DNA from: Takashimella koratensis
Lineage: Eukaryota > Basidiomycota > Tremellomycetes > Trichosporonales > Tetragoniomycetaceae
DNA length: 64,000 nt
Assembly (NCBI GenBank): GCA_003116875.1
Contig: BCKT01000014.1
Location: forward strand, 194,149-258,148
Reading direction: 5' to 3'
This document shows positions 23,272 to 34,978 of this stretch, in pieces. The position numbers and the translations under genes were made by a program. The notes under the pieces are model-generated. The model had not been told where the DNA came from. It worked only from the letters and a program-made list of their open reading frames with translations, and searched no databases. The number at the start of each line of letters is the position of its first letter. Within the stretch, counting starts at the first letter, position 1.

Positions 23272-26200
23272 ATGAAATTCTCTTCTTTCCTCCCGTTCGC
23301 GCTCTCCCTTTCCCTCTCGGTCCTGCCGTCGGCATTGGCGGGCCGCAAAGTGCCTCGCGACCACCCTCACAACACCAACCACCCTCATGCCGAGCTCCTC
23401 AAGCGATCACTCACGACCGACCCAACCACCGTCAATGGCAACGCCTACGACTTTGTCATTGTCGGCGGTGGTCTCGCGGGTCTTGCGATCGCTGCCAGGC
23501 TTACAGAGTGGAGCAATATCACCGTCCTAGTCATCGAGGCAGGCGGGGACGGGAGCGACGTAGAAACCCAGATCGATGTCCCAGGTGAGTCCCTCAGTCT
23601 CGTCGTCCGGCAGAATGGGACAAGATGTTTCAGCTCGCCAAGTGGGACGCTTGGCATATGACATGACCCGAAAAAGCTGTGCACTGTGTCTCGTCTTGTT
23701 TGTTTCGAAACTCTAGAAGGGGTTGCGGCGTTCTAACAATCTCACAGGGTACAGTTACTTGCACTCTTTGACTGGGTCCGCATACGACTGGCAGTATTAC
23801 ACCACCACTCAGGTGAGTTTGTCCTCTTTGACCTCATGCACCCCTCTTCGTCTGAACATATACTGATACGCTCCCTTGCTTTTCCAGACTGATTCATTGA
23901 ACCGAAAATACTACTGGCCCCGAGGCAAGGGCCTCGGTGGCTCGGGCGCTATCAACGGCATGTTCTGGTGCCGCGCTTCATCCGCCGAGTACGATGCCTG
24001 GGCGAGTGAGTGTACCCACTATTCATGGCTTGAAGATGTCTCCCGGCCGCTAGTGCGGTTGCTGATCCTTGCCCAGCCCTTAACCCGAACGGCGCGCAGA
24101 CTTGGAACTGGGAGGAAGTCAACAAATACATCATGAAGGTGAGCCTGGTCACAGCTTGTTGGGCGTGACAAGTCTTGTCCCGAAGCTAAACATACCTTTT
24201 TCCCTTCTTTCCTTTTAGGCCGAGAACTTTTCTCAGCCCAACTCGACGGTCCAGAACCAGTTCGGTATGGTGCTCAACACCTCTGCGCATGGTTCCGGCG
24301 GCCCCATTCAATCCGGTTTCTCAGAGTACATCTTCCCTGTTGTCTCCAACTGGATCCCCACTTGGAAGGGTATGGGCTTCACTGCCAAGGACCTTGCAGG
24401 TGGCGACAACCACGGCGTCATGATTACCCCGTCTACATTGAACATGCGCAACCAGTCCCGTTCCGATTCCAAGGCTGGATACATCGACCCTTTGGCGCCC
24501 CGCTCCAACCTCGTCATCCTCACCAAACAGCAGGTTACCTCGATCACGTTTAACGGTACCAAGGACTCGTCGGGCAACATCCTCGCGTCGGGAGTTACCT
24601 TCCAAGCTAGCTCGACATCGACTGCGTACTCTGTCCAGGCAAACAAGGAGGTCATTCTTGCGTAAGTGAACTTTGCCATCCACGAGACGGCTATGTCGTC
24701 TTCTCGGCCGCCGATGTCTGCAATTTCAACGGCTGGTACACTGATAGCTGAACAACAAACAGAGGCGGAACTGTCGGCTCCGCTCAGCTTCTCCAGCTCT
24801 CCGGTATCGGCCCAAACTCGCTCCTTAGCGGTCTTGGCATCACTACCCGTGTCGACCTTCCGGTCGGTTACAACTTGCAAGACCACGTATCGTACAGCAT
24901 GTACTGGTCTACCACGTGAGTGTTGATCTTGATGGCTTTGCTTTTGCGAGACCCATGGAGCAATCCACTTCCTTTACTGAGCTCTTGTGATCTTCTAGGA
25001 CCGAGTTCACTTGGTATAACTTTTACGCCAACGATACGATGCAGGCCCAGGCGTTGACCGAGTGGGAAAACTACGGCACCGGTCTTTGGACCTACATCAA
25101 CGAAGCTGTTGGCTGTGAGTTTTGGACCATCGCCTGTCCCTCTGTGGGTCTCCAGGGTTCCACGCTGACTCTTGACTTTGCCTCACAGACGTCTCCATGT
25201 CAGACATCAACGGCGGCAGCACCGGGGCGTCGACTTATGCGTCTGCCGTTCAGTCCGCGATGGCCACCACCGTCTCCGACGTGACTTCGTGGATGGCTCT
25301 TCCGTCCAACGTCGCTACCGGCATGCAGGCACAATACAACATTCAGCAGCAGTGGCTTACCGAGGACGTTGGTCAACTGGAGATCATCTTGACTACCTGG
25401 GGACAAGGGGACAATAACCTCGGTATCCAAGTGGCATTGCAGCATCCTTGGTCTCGTGGAACGTTGATGATCAACACGACCAGCGCGTTCGACCAGCCCC
25501 AGATCAACCCAGACTACTTTGGCGTCGGCTATGACACGGATATCCTTGTCCTCGGTTCAGAATGGGTCCGTACCCTCGCGGCTGCTGCGCCCATGAGCTC
25601 GGTGATGCTCACCGAGAGCGCCCCGGGATCCACTGTCACTGGTGACGCACTCGGCAACTACAGCAAGACCAACGCGGGGACCGAGTACCACCCTCTCGGT
25701 ACTTGCGCGATGCTTCCGCAGGCTAGCGGTGGTGTTGTCGACACCAACCTGATCGTCTATGGAACCGGTAACATCCGAGTCATCGACGCTTCAATCATCC
25801 CTCTCCACATCTCTGCCCATCTCATGTCGACCACTTACGGTATTGCTGAGAAGGGCGCGGATATCATCAAGCAGAAGTACTGGGCCGCGTCGGGTAATTC
25901 GGGGTCGACGGCAACAACGACGGCCACTGCGGGTAAGGCGACAGATACCTCGGTTACGGGCGCGAACGCGAACAAGAGCAACAGCAGTTCGTCTACTTCG
26001 GGTCTCTCCACGGGCGCGATCACCGGCATCGCCGTGGGTGTTGGAGTGGGTGCGGGCGCAGTTCTTATTGGTCTGGTGAGTGATGGGATCAGGTGTAGGA
26101 CTAGGGAATCATGAAATGATGCTGATATGGGTGGTGACTTGTTGTTTAGCTCGTATGGTGCTGCTTGCGCCGACGAAAGAACAAGCGTGCGCCGGTTGAA

Positions 26201-26910
26201 AAGGGCTGGTACAACCCCGGCGATCAGGACGGTGCATGGGATGCTGCCGCTGGTGAGTATTTGGTCCTCATTCTTCTCTTCTTCCCAATTCGTATTCCCT
26301 CACTTCGTTTCTTTCGCTCTGCATAACTGACCACACCCCATCCTAGCCGACAAAGAAGCGCGAAACGCCTACCCTATGGCCAACTTCCAGGACCGAAGCG
26401 GGCCTAGTGGTCCGTACGGCCACCAGCGCCAGTTTTCTGCCGCTCCCTCGGTCGATACGATGGCGACAGGGGATTTGATGACGGGCCGCCCGATGAGGAG
26501 CGAGAGCGGGTACGGGCTCGCAGCGGCTGCTGGGATGCCGGGAGAGCGAAGAGATAGCGGGTACTCGATGGGCGATTATCAGCGTGGAGGTGGTGCGATG
26601 AGTCCTTACCGGTGAGTCTTACTCTTAAACTTTGCTTTGGGTCCTTTCCCCTTCTTCCTCCTTTCCCCTTCTTGCCTGATGTGCAAGGAGTCTGCGCTGA
26701 CGTTTTTGCTTTTGTAGTGACTTTGAGGACCCGGCTCACCCAGGCTCGCCATCTTATACGCCCCCAGGCGGGAACAGTGGCTACGCGACTCCGCAGTACA
26801 TGGGCCGTGGTGATGGCGGGTACGACTACGCGGCCTCTTCCATCCCTGCGCCTCAGGGTGCCGCCCGCGCCCAGCAAGCGCAGCACTACGTCCCTGTCCA
26901 ACCTAGATAA
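23272..26910 (+). CDS. Secreted, membrane-anchored GMC oxidoreductase
   Basis: FAD-dependent alcohol or sugar oxidase/dehydrogenase of the glucose-methanol-choline family. Eleven exons give 905 residues in phase. A signal peptide ([23 protein letters not shown]) is followed by [18 protein letters not shown] (FAD dinucleotide fold), [16 protein letters not shown] (GMC signature 1), [17 protein letters not shown] (signature 2), and HPLGTCAM near residue 591. The end [21 protein letters not shown] has a second His near 634, which resembles the glucose oxidase His-His pair. A Ser/Thr stalk then leads to a membrane segment ([22 protein letters not shown]), basic [10 protein letters not shown] and a ~170-residue Gly/Tyr/Pro-rich tail. 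The start at 23272 is preferred over upstream in-frame ATGs because it opens the signal peptide. The substrate is unknown. Confidence 0.9.
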
Positions 26911-27937
26911 GCTAGCTTGCCACTGGAGACGCATCATTCGAACCGTGTGAAGGAGAGAAGAAGGACGATGAAGATACTTTTCAAGATTGAGATCGTATCC
27001 CCTATGCTTTGGTCAGTACAAACACAACACACGCGCAACGAACAATCCCACGATACGAAAAAGAGGCCATGACGCGTAGCGCATGTCTCTGGCTCGTGTC
27101 ATCTCGCTTCTCGAGTCACTCACTATGTAGTTATCTTCGCTAGGGTTAAAATCTTATCCCACCTCCATCTTCCTCAGCTCGTCGTTGATCCTCAGACTAT
27201 GTCGTGGTAGTCAGTCATCTTTCTCACCATTTTTTTTCCGATCTACACGTCTATCTATTTAGTTACCTCTCCCATCTCTCTCCACGACTGCCTCACTCTA
27301 CCTCCAACCTCCTACCTAATGACCTTGAACATGCATACACTCTAGATGTCTACGACGAACGACACAAAGCTCCAGACCATTGCCTGTCCGATGACAGATG
27401 TCAGCAATTTCCGAACTCTACCTGATGCTACTTTGTGTGAATCTGAATGCATTCAATATATTAATAAGTGAAAGCGGGAGAAGGATGGGTGGGGAGTTTG
27501 GCACTGATGAGATTCATTAGTTGGAAACAAACACCGAGTCATTCTATACTCCCCGTAACCAGTCTCGTTACTGTCGAAGACATCTCCATTCTCTTCATCC
27601 TTTTTTTGGTTATGTTTCTTTTTTGTGGTCTTCTGCAATCTTTGCTACGTTCGCTCGCTCGCTCGCACTTCTGACCAGGGAAGGGGTGGCGCGGGATGAT
27701 CGACATCTGACGACAGGGATTGGAATGCAAACGGTTGCCCAGAGGAGGCGGTATTAAGTAAAGAAAGTAAAGAACGTGGTTGGGTTTGGGAATATGAAAT
27801 GAAGGATCGTCTATAACACAAAAGGGAAACAGGGCGTAAAGACGAGGTGTGGACACGGGAGAGAGAATCCAAGCATACGAGAGAGGAGTATGAGACAAGC
27901 GAAGCGGAGCGGGTTGGGTGTGGTCCCGACGCAACGC
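26911..27937. other. Convergent spacer between GMC oxidoreductase and NCS1 transporter
   Basis: It must hold both 3' ends. Several AT-richer stretches occur (for example 27440-27470). No gene is supported. Confidence 0.5.
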
Positions 27938-29801
27938 TTAGTGCTCGACCGAAGTCGGGCTGGCGAGGGCGCCCTTCTCGGCCTCCCACTGCGCAGCCTC
28001 CTCCTCCTTGTGGCCGAGAGTGGCCTCGTCCATCGACTCGACAGTCTCGTCGACAAGAGTTGAAGTGGGCTTGAAGATGAACGACAGGATGAGGTAGACG
28101 CCGCCAGCCATGAAGGTAGACGTGAGCCAGGAAGCGCGGTCTGTGGGTTATTTGATCAGCCGTAGTACTATAAGGAGATGATGAAGGCAACAGCTAAACT
28201 TACAGAAGAAGGCAAAGTTGCCAATGTCGACGTTGCTGTTGATGGCGTGGATGAGACCGGGGAGGTTGATGGGGAAGACAATAAGGATGGTGACGAGCGC
28301 GCGCCAGTTGACACCAAAGTTGTACTTATAGATACCCTCGTTCTGGTAGAGCATCGGCACGTGCAGCTTGGTCTTGCGAATGATCCAGTAGTCAACGATC
28401 ATGATCGAGAGAATCGGGGCGAGGACAATGATGTAACCCGAGAGGAAAGTGGTGAGCGAGGTGGCGCTCGCCTGGATCTTCCAGGGGCAAGTGGCCCAGC
28501 CACCGATAAGAGCAGTAAGGAAGGCACCACGCTGGATGTTGATGTACTTGGGGAACATGAACGCCAAGTCGTTGGACGCGGCGATCGAGTTGGTCGAGAT
28601 GTTGGTACCGAGGGTAGCGAGGCCGAAAGCGAACGCGCAGAAGAAGGCACCGGCGCGGTTGGTCCAGAGAGCAATAATCTGGGTCGGGTCCCAGTAAAGG
28701 GTGCCGTAGATGGCCTGGCCAGCAGAGGCGACGACAATACCGATGAAAGAGAAGATGAAGTAGACGAAGGGGATGAAGAGCTGCAAGACAGATGATTAGC
28801 CTTGGATCTTGAAAGCGATTATTGCTGAATAACTTACCAACTGCCACCAGGTGTCTGCGGGGCGCCGAGAGTAACGAGAGAGATCGGGCATGTTGAGGGC
28901 GAGGGTGGTCTTACCCGAGATGGCGACGTTGAGACCCGAGACCCAAGCCCAAGAGAGAGCAGATCCCTTGAGCTTGGTGTGCTGCGAGAAGACGGGACCG
29001 CCACCGCCGGCAGAGTGGACGGCCCAGCCGAGGATCGCAAAGGCGGCGATGACGGCGCAGATCGACTTGATGAAGAAGAGCCAACGCATCTTACGAGGGT
29101 GGATCATGACGAGTGGCAACTGGAGGACCCAGAAGACAAAGTACGCAATCATCTTGTTCGAAGTGACGCCCTGGCTGGTGGGAATTGTGTTGTGGTAAGT
29201 CCTGAGCGAAGGCCAGATAGCCTCGAGCATAATGAGCATGCAGGAAGCGCCGATGTAGGTGTTGATACCGAAGTAGAGGAGACCGAGGACGAAACGGGAG
29301 AGCACGGCAAAGTAGGAGAAGTAGAAGCCGAGAGAAGCACGGGAGGCGATGGAGAAGGGGATGTGGTGGCGGGCACCGATGGCACCGTTGAAGGCAACGG
29401 CGGCGGCGATGATAATGTTACCAATAGCACTGGAGGATGTTAGTGATGGTCCGTGCCAGAATGAGTGAAGTCATGACCCACATGGCGGCAGAGGCCTGGC
29501 GCCAGTCAAGACCGAGGGAGACGATCGAGCCGGCCTGCTGCATGGTACCGACGTTGGCACCGTCGGAAAGCCAAAGGAAGAGGAAGTTGACGCTGAAGGA
29601 TGATGTGTGAGTGACGAGACGTGGATGAAGAGGGGATTGATAGACTCACGCGCGCCAATTGCGTTGCTCGGGGGGAACAACATCAACGTCCGCGTTGGAC
29701 CAGCCATCGTGGGTAGCGTACGAAGCCGGCGGCGTCTCGAGGACCCAGAACGACTTGGTAACCCACTTCTTGGGCTCGACGCGAGGGATGGTGACGGGCA
29801 T
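27938..29801 (-). CDS. NCS1-family nucleobase/cation symporter
   Basis: Plasma-membrane permease of the Fur type, for uracil, allantoin, uridine, thiamine or similar compounds. Five exons give 544 residues in phase. It starts MPVTIPRVEPKKWVTKSFW, with an N-terminal DVVPPEQRNW segment. About twelve hydrophobic stretches follow, among them AIGNIIIAAAVAFNGAIGARHHIPF, LSRFVLGLLYFGINTYIGASC, NVAISGKTTLALNMPDLSRY, LFIPFVYFIFSFIGIVV, TNISTNSIAASNDLAFMFP and SIMIVDYWIIRKTKL. NMPDLSRY and the SIMIVDYWI block are typical of the family. The tail is acidic (ETVESMDEATLGHKEEE). The substrate cannot be assigned from sequence. No catabolic neighbour helps. Confidence 0.92.
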
Positions 29802-31500
29802 GGTGTAGAAAGGTGGTGGGGAGGTGGGGGGGAAATGAAGTGACGAGGGGGAGGAGTCGTCTTCTTAAGCTCTGGCCCTTGACGAGATAGCTTGACGGAA
29901 GCTATCTGTGGGAACCGAGGGGTGACCGTGAGGGTGACAACGAGGTGACAACTGGCAATCGAAAAGAGTTAGCGCCACTGGTCGTCACGAAAAAGAGGGG
30001 TGCGATGATGGTGTGGCTCGGTGGCTGTGTGCACGGACAGGAGGACACAAGCACAGCACAAGGGAGGAGGGGGAGAGACGTACACCGTGCTCTGCAAGAG
30101 GTCTGTGTACGACACCTGGTGTGAAAGAGGGGAAGATTAATTGTGGGAACCGAGAAAGAGAGAAAGAGAGATGAAGGGAAGAGGGGGGGTATGAGCGGCG
30201 ACGACAACCAGAGGACCCCGACGGCGTCTTTATAACTTTCTCTCTCGGTCCCCATTCCACGGTGCAGTGCGACTACCTCGGCATACAAACACACCCCATC
30301 CGACTTGCGCCCCCTTGATCTCCCGCTTGACTTCTCATTTCATGCCGTTCTGGCTCGCGGGCTAGAACGTCCAATGCGCGTTGACCCGCAGCTAGAACAG
30401 AGATTGGCAGGGTAAAGGCACCAGGTAGGGGTGGAAGTGGCCGGTCATTCCGTCGACCACACGACGAGACGGTGAAAGGCCGGTGATGTCCGGGCAGGGG
30501 TAGGAGGGGTAAGAGGCGGAGAGATGGGGTGAGGGGAGAGGAGTGCTTGGGTAGCGTGGAGAAGACAGCACCGCGTGAGATCTCTGGCGGTCGGGGTGTG
30601 ACTGCCAGAATTGGGTTTCCAAGGTCCAAGGTCCAAGCGGGATGAAAAGATGGCAAAGGATGGAGGTGGTTGGTGGAGTGTGGAGGATGTTTGGGAAACG
30701 AGGCGCGCCACGGTCCCAGCAGGCAGTGAGACAGCTAGCGAGGAGAGGCAGAGAGATTGATTAATGGCAGTGGAGCGAGGGCACGCACGGCCCCCGTTGA
30801 AAGGGGGAAAAGGTCCGCGATGCTGTCGTCCTTTGACAACCAGGGTGTGGGAACGTAAGGAGGGGGACGAGCGAGGCAGACGATGCACAGCGAGGGTGGG
30901 GAGATGAAGAGAGAAAGAGCAACGTGGGACGGACGGGGGCAAGGTTGATTGAGCACGACCCAGGCGCCCGGAAAGTGTGATTGAAGGTGATGCGCGGGCG
31001 TGGCTGAGGGCGCGTGAGGGGATGTGGAGGTCTGACTCGGTCGTGATGTCTGGGATCAGAGTGATGGGGGCTCAGACAGAGATGGCGAAAGCCAAGCAGG
31101 GGGAGATATGAAGCAAGAGACGAGGCACAGGAGACGTATGCGAGAGCGACGGTGATCGCGACGGAGAGGGAGAGAGACGGAGGCAGAGTGGTTGATAGGA
31201 GATGGGAGATTGTGCCAGTGTGAGGGTGGAGGGCGAGGAGGAGGGAGGGAGGGAAGAAGATTGACTCACGCCAAAGGGGGCCGTCAAAGGAAAGGATGCG
31301 TCCAAAGGATGACCGGGAGGGGCCCAGGCACAAGATTGTGATGGGTGATGATGATGCCTGATGGGGGCGGCGAGAGTCTGGGTCGCCCTGATGGATGGGT
31401 GCAAGGGCAGATGGTTGATGACTTGATGACCTGATGCGCCCTCGTCGTCGGGATAGTATCAATCTCGGCAGTGAGTCGAGCTGCTGCGCGATCTTGCGTG

Positions 31501-31538
31501 TCGCCGATGAGTGTGAGTGTCGCCGATGAGTGTGAGTG
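31501..31538. repeat. Two tandem copies of a 19-nt unit
   Basis: The unit TCGCCGATGAGTGTGAGTG occurs twice head to tail in the long spacer. Its function is unknown. Confidence 0.85.
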
Positions 31539-33333
31539 TCCGTAGAATGAGAGGGCTGTTACACAGCGAGAGTGGAGGCGAGAGAAAGTGGGTCGATGTT
31601 GGGAGCAATGAAAGCTTAAAGCCAAGAGAATCACAGTGTGAGCGGGGCCCGATTAATGAAGCGGGAATGGGCGGAGAGAAGCACAGGAAGCTAGAAGCAA
31701 GAAGCCGAAATCCCAAAGGCGCAAAGGATGGAGGGTGAAGCGAGGGCGCAAAGGCTACTCACTCGACGTTGAAAGGGGTTGGGTGCGGTCGAGGTTGGGT
31801 TAGGGCTAGGAAAGCACCGGCTACAAACTGCGTAGAGTAGAGGTAGAGCTGTGAATGGTGATGGATTGAGCGCTGGGACGTGATTGCAGAGTGATGGTGG
31901 CTTGCGGGCGAGAGAAAAGAGTGAGATGGGAGGTGATGAGACAAGAGAGTTGAAGAACCACGGACCAGGTCGGGGGGGTTCACTCACCCCTTTGTATTTA
32001 TCCACCTTGATTGATACCCTCGTTGCGACGTGCTGTGCCTTTGCGCAGGGTGGCCCGCTCTAGTCTGCTTATCTCGACCGTCGAATCTTCCAAGGCGTCA
32101 GACCTACCGAACGATGTGAAGGGCGTGAAAGCAAATCTTGTTTGTCTTTGCCTGAACCCCCACCCCCGAGCCGTGACCCGTGAGACAACTGTTGACCAAA
32201 GAGCGGCCAAGCTGGGAAACTGTCCGAAAAAAAATGTGTAAACTTCACCCCAGACGCACGACGCCAGCCAGCCAGGGACGGGATGAAAAATCAATAAACC
32301 CCAGGAGTGAGATAGATAGCGCGGGGCTTTTTGCCTTTAAACTCGATTGTACACCGGGGGTCGTACGCTGTCGTTTGCTCTGTTCTTCTACGCAACCCCA
32401 TCTTTCTTTCCTCATCCCGACCCTGCTGTCCGCCTTCCGAACCCTGAGCTTACACGCAAGTAGCTTCGACTATCAAGGGATCTTGGGGATGCTTTGAGTT
32501 TATGCGAGGCAGATTGGTGCGAGTCCCAGGGAACCCCAGGTCGTCCGACCTCGCAAGGCCAGGTTGCACGTCTCGTCTCGACGCTACTCGGCTCGTTTAT
32601 GCTGACGTGTGAGGGAAATGCACTCTGTAACTGTGTCTCACAACCCTTCAAAACCTCGTGGCAGCAAAATTGGACTGTTCCTCTGTATTGGCACTTTTGC
32701 ACTAAACCACACTATCGTTTGTCCGTGTGCCCCGTTTGTTCGTCCGGCCGTACCTCTTTTTTTTTTTTCGACAACGCCTTCTTTCGCAAACTTTGCACAC
32801 TCAGCTGGGCCAGCAAGAAGGGCAACCTACGCTGCGCGCAGTCGACAAACTGACAAAATATCTCGCCGTGCGCTGCGATTGGCTATCTGGTGGCTCCCCG
32901 ATTCGATTCGGGGGGAGTGTATCGAGGCGGCTAGGAGGCGTAGCCGTGGTGTGGCGTTCCCCGCGAGAGCGGAGCGCATGGCCCTCCGGCTGGTCAGGCG
33001 ACAAGCCAGTTCACGGAACTGGATGACGAGACACTGCTGTCGTGGGGCGTGTGATCTGCTGAGTGGAGCTGTGTCTTATCTTCACTTTTGAAGGGGTGGT
33101 CCAATTATAGGCAAAGACGGGGAGCAAGACTGTTCGGGTTTCGGGTGAGAGGGAGGGAGGAGGGGGAGGGATCTGGTCCGAACCCGAAGCCCGATGGGCG
33201 GGCAGTGGCCTTCCATAAGTCTGTCGACTGCACCGGGTTAAGATGGTTGGGTTATGTGGGCAGCCGGCCACTTTGGGCGGACGGAGCTCATGAATGAATG
33301 GATGTTCCCATGCCCCAGCCAATTTCCTGATCT

Positions 33334-33378
33334 CCGAAGGGTCTAGCCCGATTTCGGGAATCGGGTGGTACCCTTCGG
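33334..33378. other. Nested perfect inverted repeat (hairpin)
   Basis: The outer arms CCGAAGGGT (33334-33342) and ACCCTTCGG (33370-33378) pair perfectly. Inside, CCCGATT (33347-33353) and AATCGGG (33359-33365) pair around a 5-nt loop. Four-nucleotide interior loops lie on both sides. It could be a structured RNA, a cruciform or a protein-binding palindrome. Confidence 0.7.
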
Positions 33379-34543
33379 TGATTTACCCTCGGGCGCACCA
33401 GCGAGGGCTGCGGTACGTTGGGAGATCCCGGAGATATACATGCGCTGAAAGTGGGGGAGAGCGGGTGGGGGAGGAAGTTTGCAGCGGTGTCAGGCAGAAG
33501 AGGAGAAGGGGTAGAGAATGGGCGGAGAGCGGGCCTGAGCAGTTTTTCCTGTTTAGGTCTGTTTTTAACCGAAAATCAGGCATCGATTGGCCACTCACTT
33601 GACTTGACGCCTCCCAACGACCTTTAAGGTGTCGTCTCGTCAACCTACTTCTGTTCGCTTGTGCCATTCCATCCTCGCTACGTTCGCCAACATCTACCCC
33701 GTTCCGTTCCTTGCCCTCCCCTCCCCCCCCCTCCCCCCCTCCCCCTCTCCCCCCACTCCTTCCTTTTCCTCGACCCTCTTCCTTCCTAATTCCCGACATC
33801 ATCGCGCGCGCCTCTCGCCACGAACCCCGACCGACCATCCCCGACAGCGGCCCGACGGACGACGGCTTGATCTTCTCCCTTCGGACCCTCCTTTTCGCCC
33901 CACCCGACCGCTTGCTGTTCGCCTCCCATCGAAGTCAGACACGTCACGGCACCACCGCAGTTGCGCCGCCCTAGAGTTTCGGCGAGGCTGTAGGCATCGG
34001 GTGGGTGGGGAAAGACTGTCCCCCTGCCCCCCGCGCATTAACTTTCGCTCCATCTATCCATTCATCCATATGCCCACTTGGCCTTCGCTTCAGCCCACCC
34101 GTGAGGGAAGATCAGTCCGAGCCGAACCCGAAAAACAATTTCAGTCCGTCTTGCCTTGATCTCAGCCCTATTTCTATCTCCTTTGTAGTGCGTTCTAGCG
34201 CCCGTGCCCCTACCGCTTACCCCTGCCGTTGTGGCCCTCGCCCCCGCCCGTGCCCCTGCCGCCGTCGTCAACATCTCTCTCTACCCTCCTTTCGCTTCGG
34301 GCTCACATCTCACCCGGACAGGTTTTCCTGTATCCCCATCGTTTCCAACCCGCTACGACCCCGGCCATCGCCATCGGTTCACGGCCCGTCCAACCTACAG
34401 ACCAAACCTGTGCTTTACCCCTCACATCTCCGAGCATACCTCACGTCTCATGTGCATTCCTTAGTCATCTTCGACGAGTTTAACGCTCCTTTCATTAAAA
34501 ACCAAATAGCCCCCGTCAATCGTCAATCGCCAATCGTCCAGTG

Positions 34544-34560
34544 CCCCCCCCCCCCCCCCC
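34544..34560. repeat. 17-nt C homopolymer
   Basis: A run of 17 C residues in the pyrimidine-rich upstream region of the MAK32-like gene. Its exact length may be affected by sequencing. Confidence 0.8.
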
Positions 34561-34978
34561 TTGGTTGCCCGCGCGCCTCTTGCCTCACCTCTTCACTCTC
34601 CTACCGCGGCTCTCTCCCCAGTGCCTCGTCCATACAAGCCAACGCGCCCAACGACGTCTTCTTTCGTCTCCTTTGAGCTCGAAGTCTGTGCCATAGGATA
34701 TACATATATCGTCCCAGTTTGCGCCGTGGGATCTCCTCTCCCAGCCCCTCTCTCACTCTCCAAGGCCTTCTTTTGTAGAGCTCACCATCGGGGTCAACTC
34801 GGCTCGCACCATCTTGCGCGATTGGCATGACCAACACGTCATCCAACCTCCCTTGATTCGCCTCCTCGCCTCTACTTCAAAAGCTTGTAGCCCTCAAGCA
34901 GTCGCTCACAACCTCCCCCATCGTCGGTACCCTCATCCCACTACCATATCACCATACATCACCACCACCATATCCACC

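Larger units (their letters stand above)
29802..34978. other. 5.2 kb divergent spacer without a recognisable gene
   Basis: It lies between the starts of the NCS1 transporter (minus) and the MAK32-like kinase (plus). To about 32000 the plus strand is purine-rich; from about 33620 it is pyrimidine-rich. Each half resembles the leader tract of its flanking gene. Several donor-like ACTCAC sites on the minus side (31264, 31757, 31981) would allow spliced leaders. It contains a nested hairpin at 33334-33378, a 19-nt direct repeat at 31501-31538 and a 17-C run at 34544-34560. Open frames in it are low-complexity and unconvincing. Confidence 0.5.

Noticed and set aside
29902..31716. Overlapping Ser/Pro/His-rich minus-strand frames, 110-233 residues
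   Set aside because: They arise from the skewed purine/pyrimidine composition. Several frames are open at once and none shows protein-like patterns.
32500..32560. Possible tRNA T-arm (GGTGCGAGTCCCAGGGAA)
   Set aside because: It lacks the GGTTCGA core, no acceptor stem or anticodon arm can be placed around it.
33629..34830. Pro/Arg/Ser-rich plus-strand frames, 80-223 residues
   Set aside because: They lie in the pyrimidine-rich region upstream of the MAK32-like gene and look like leader or promoter sequence. There is no domain.
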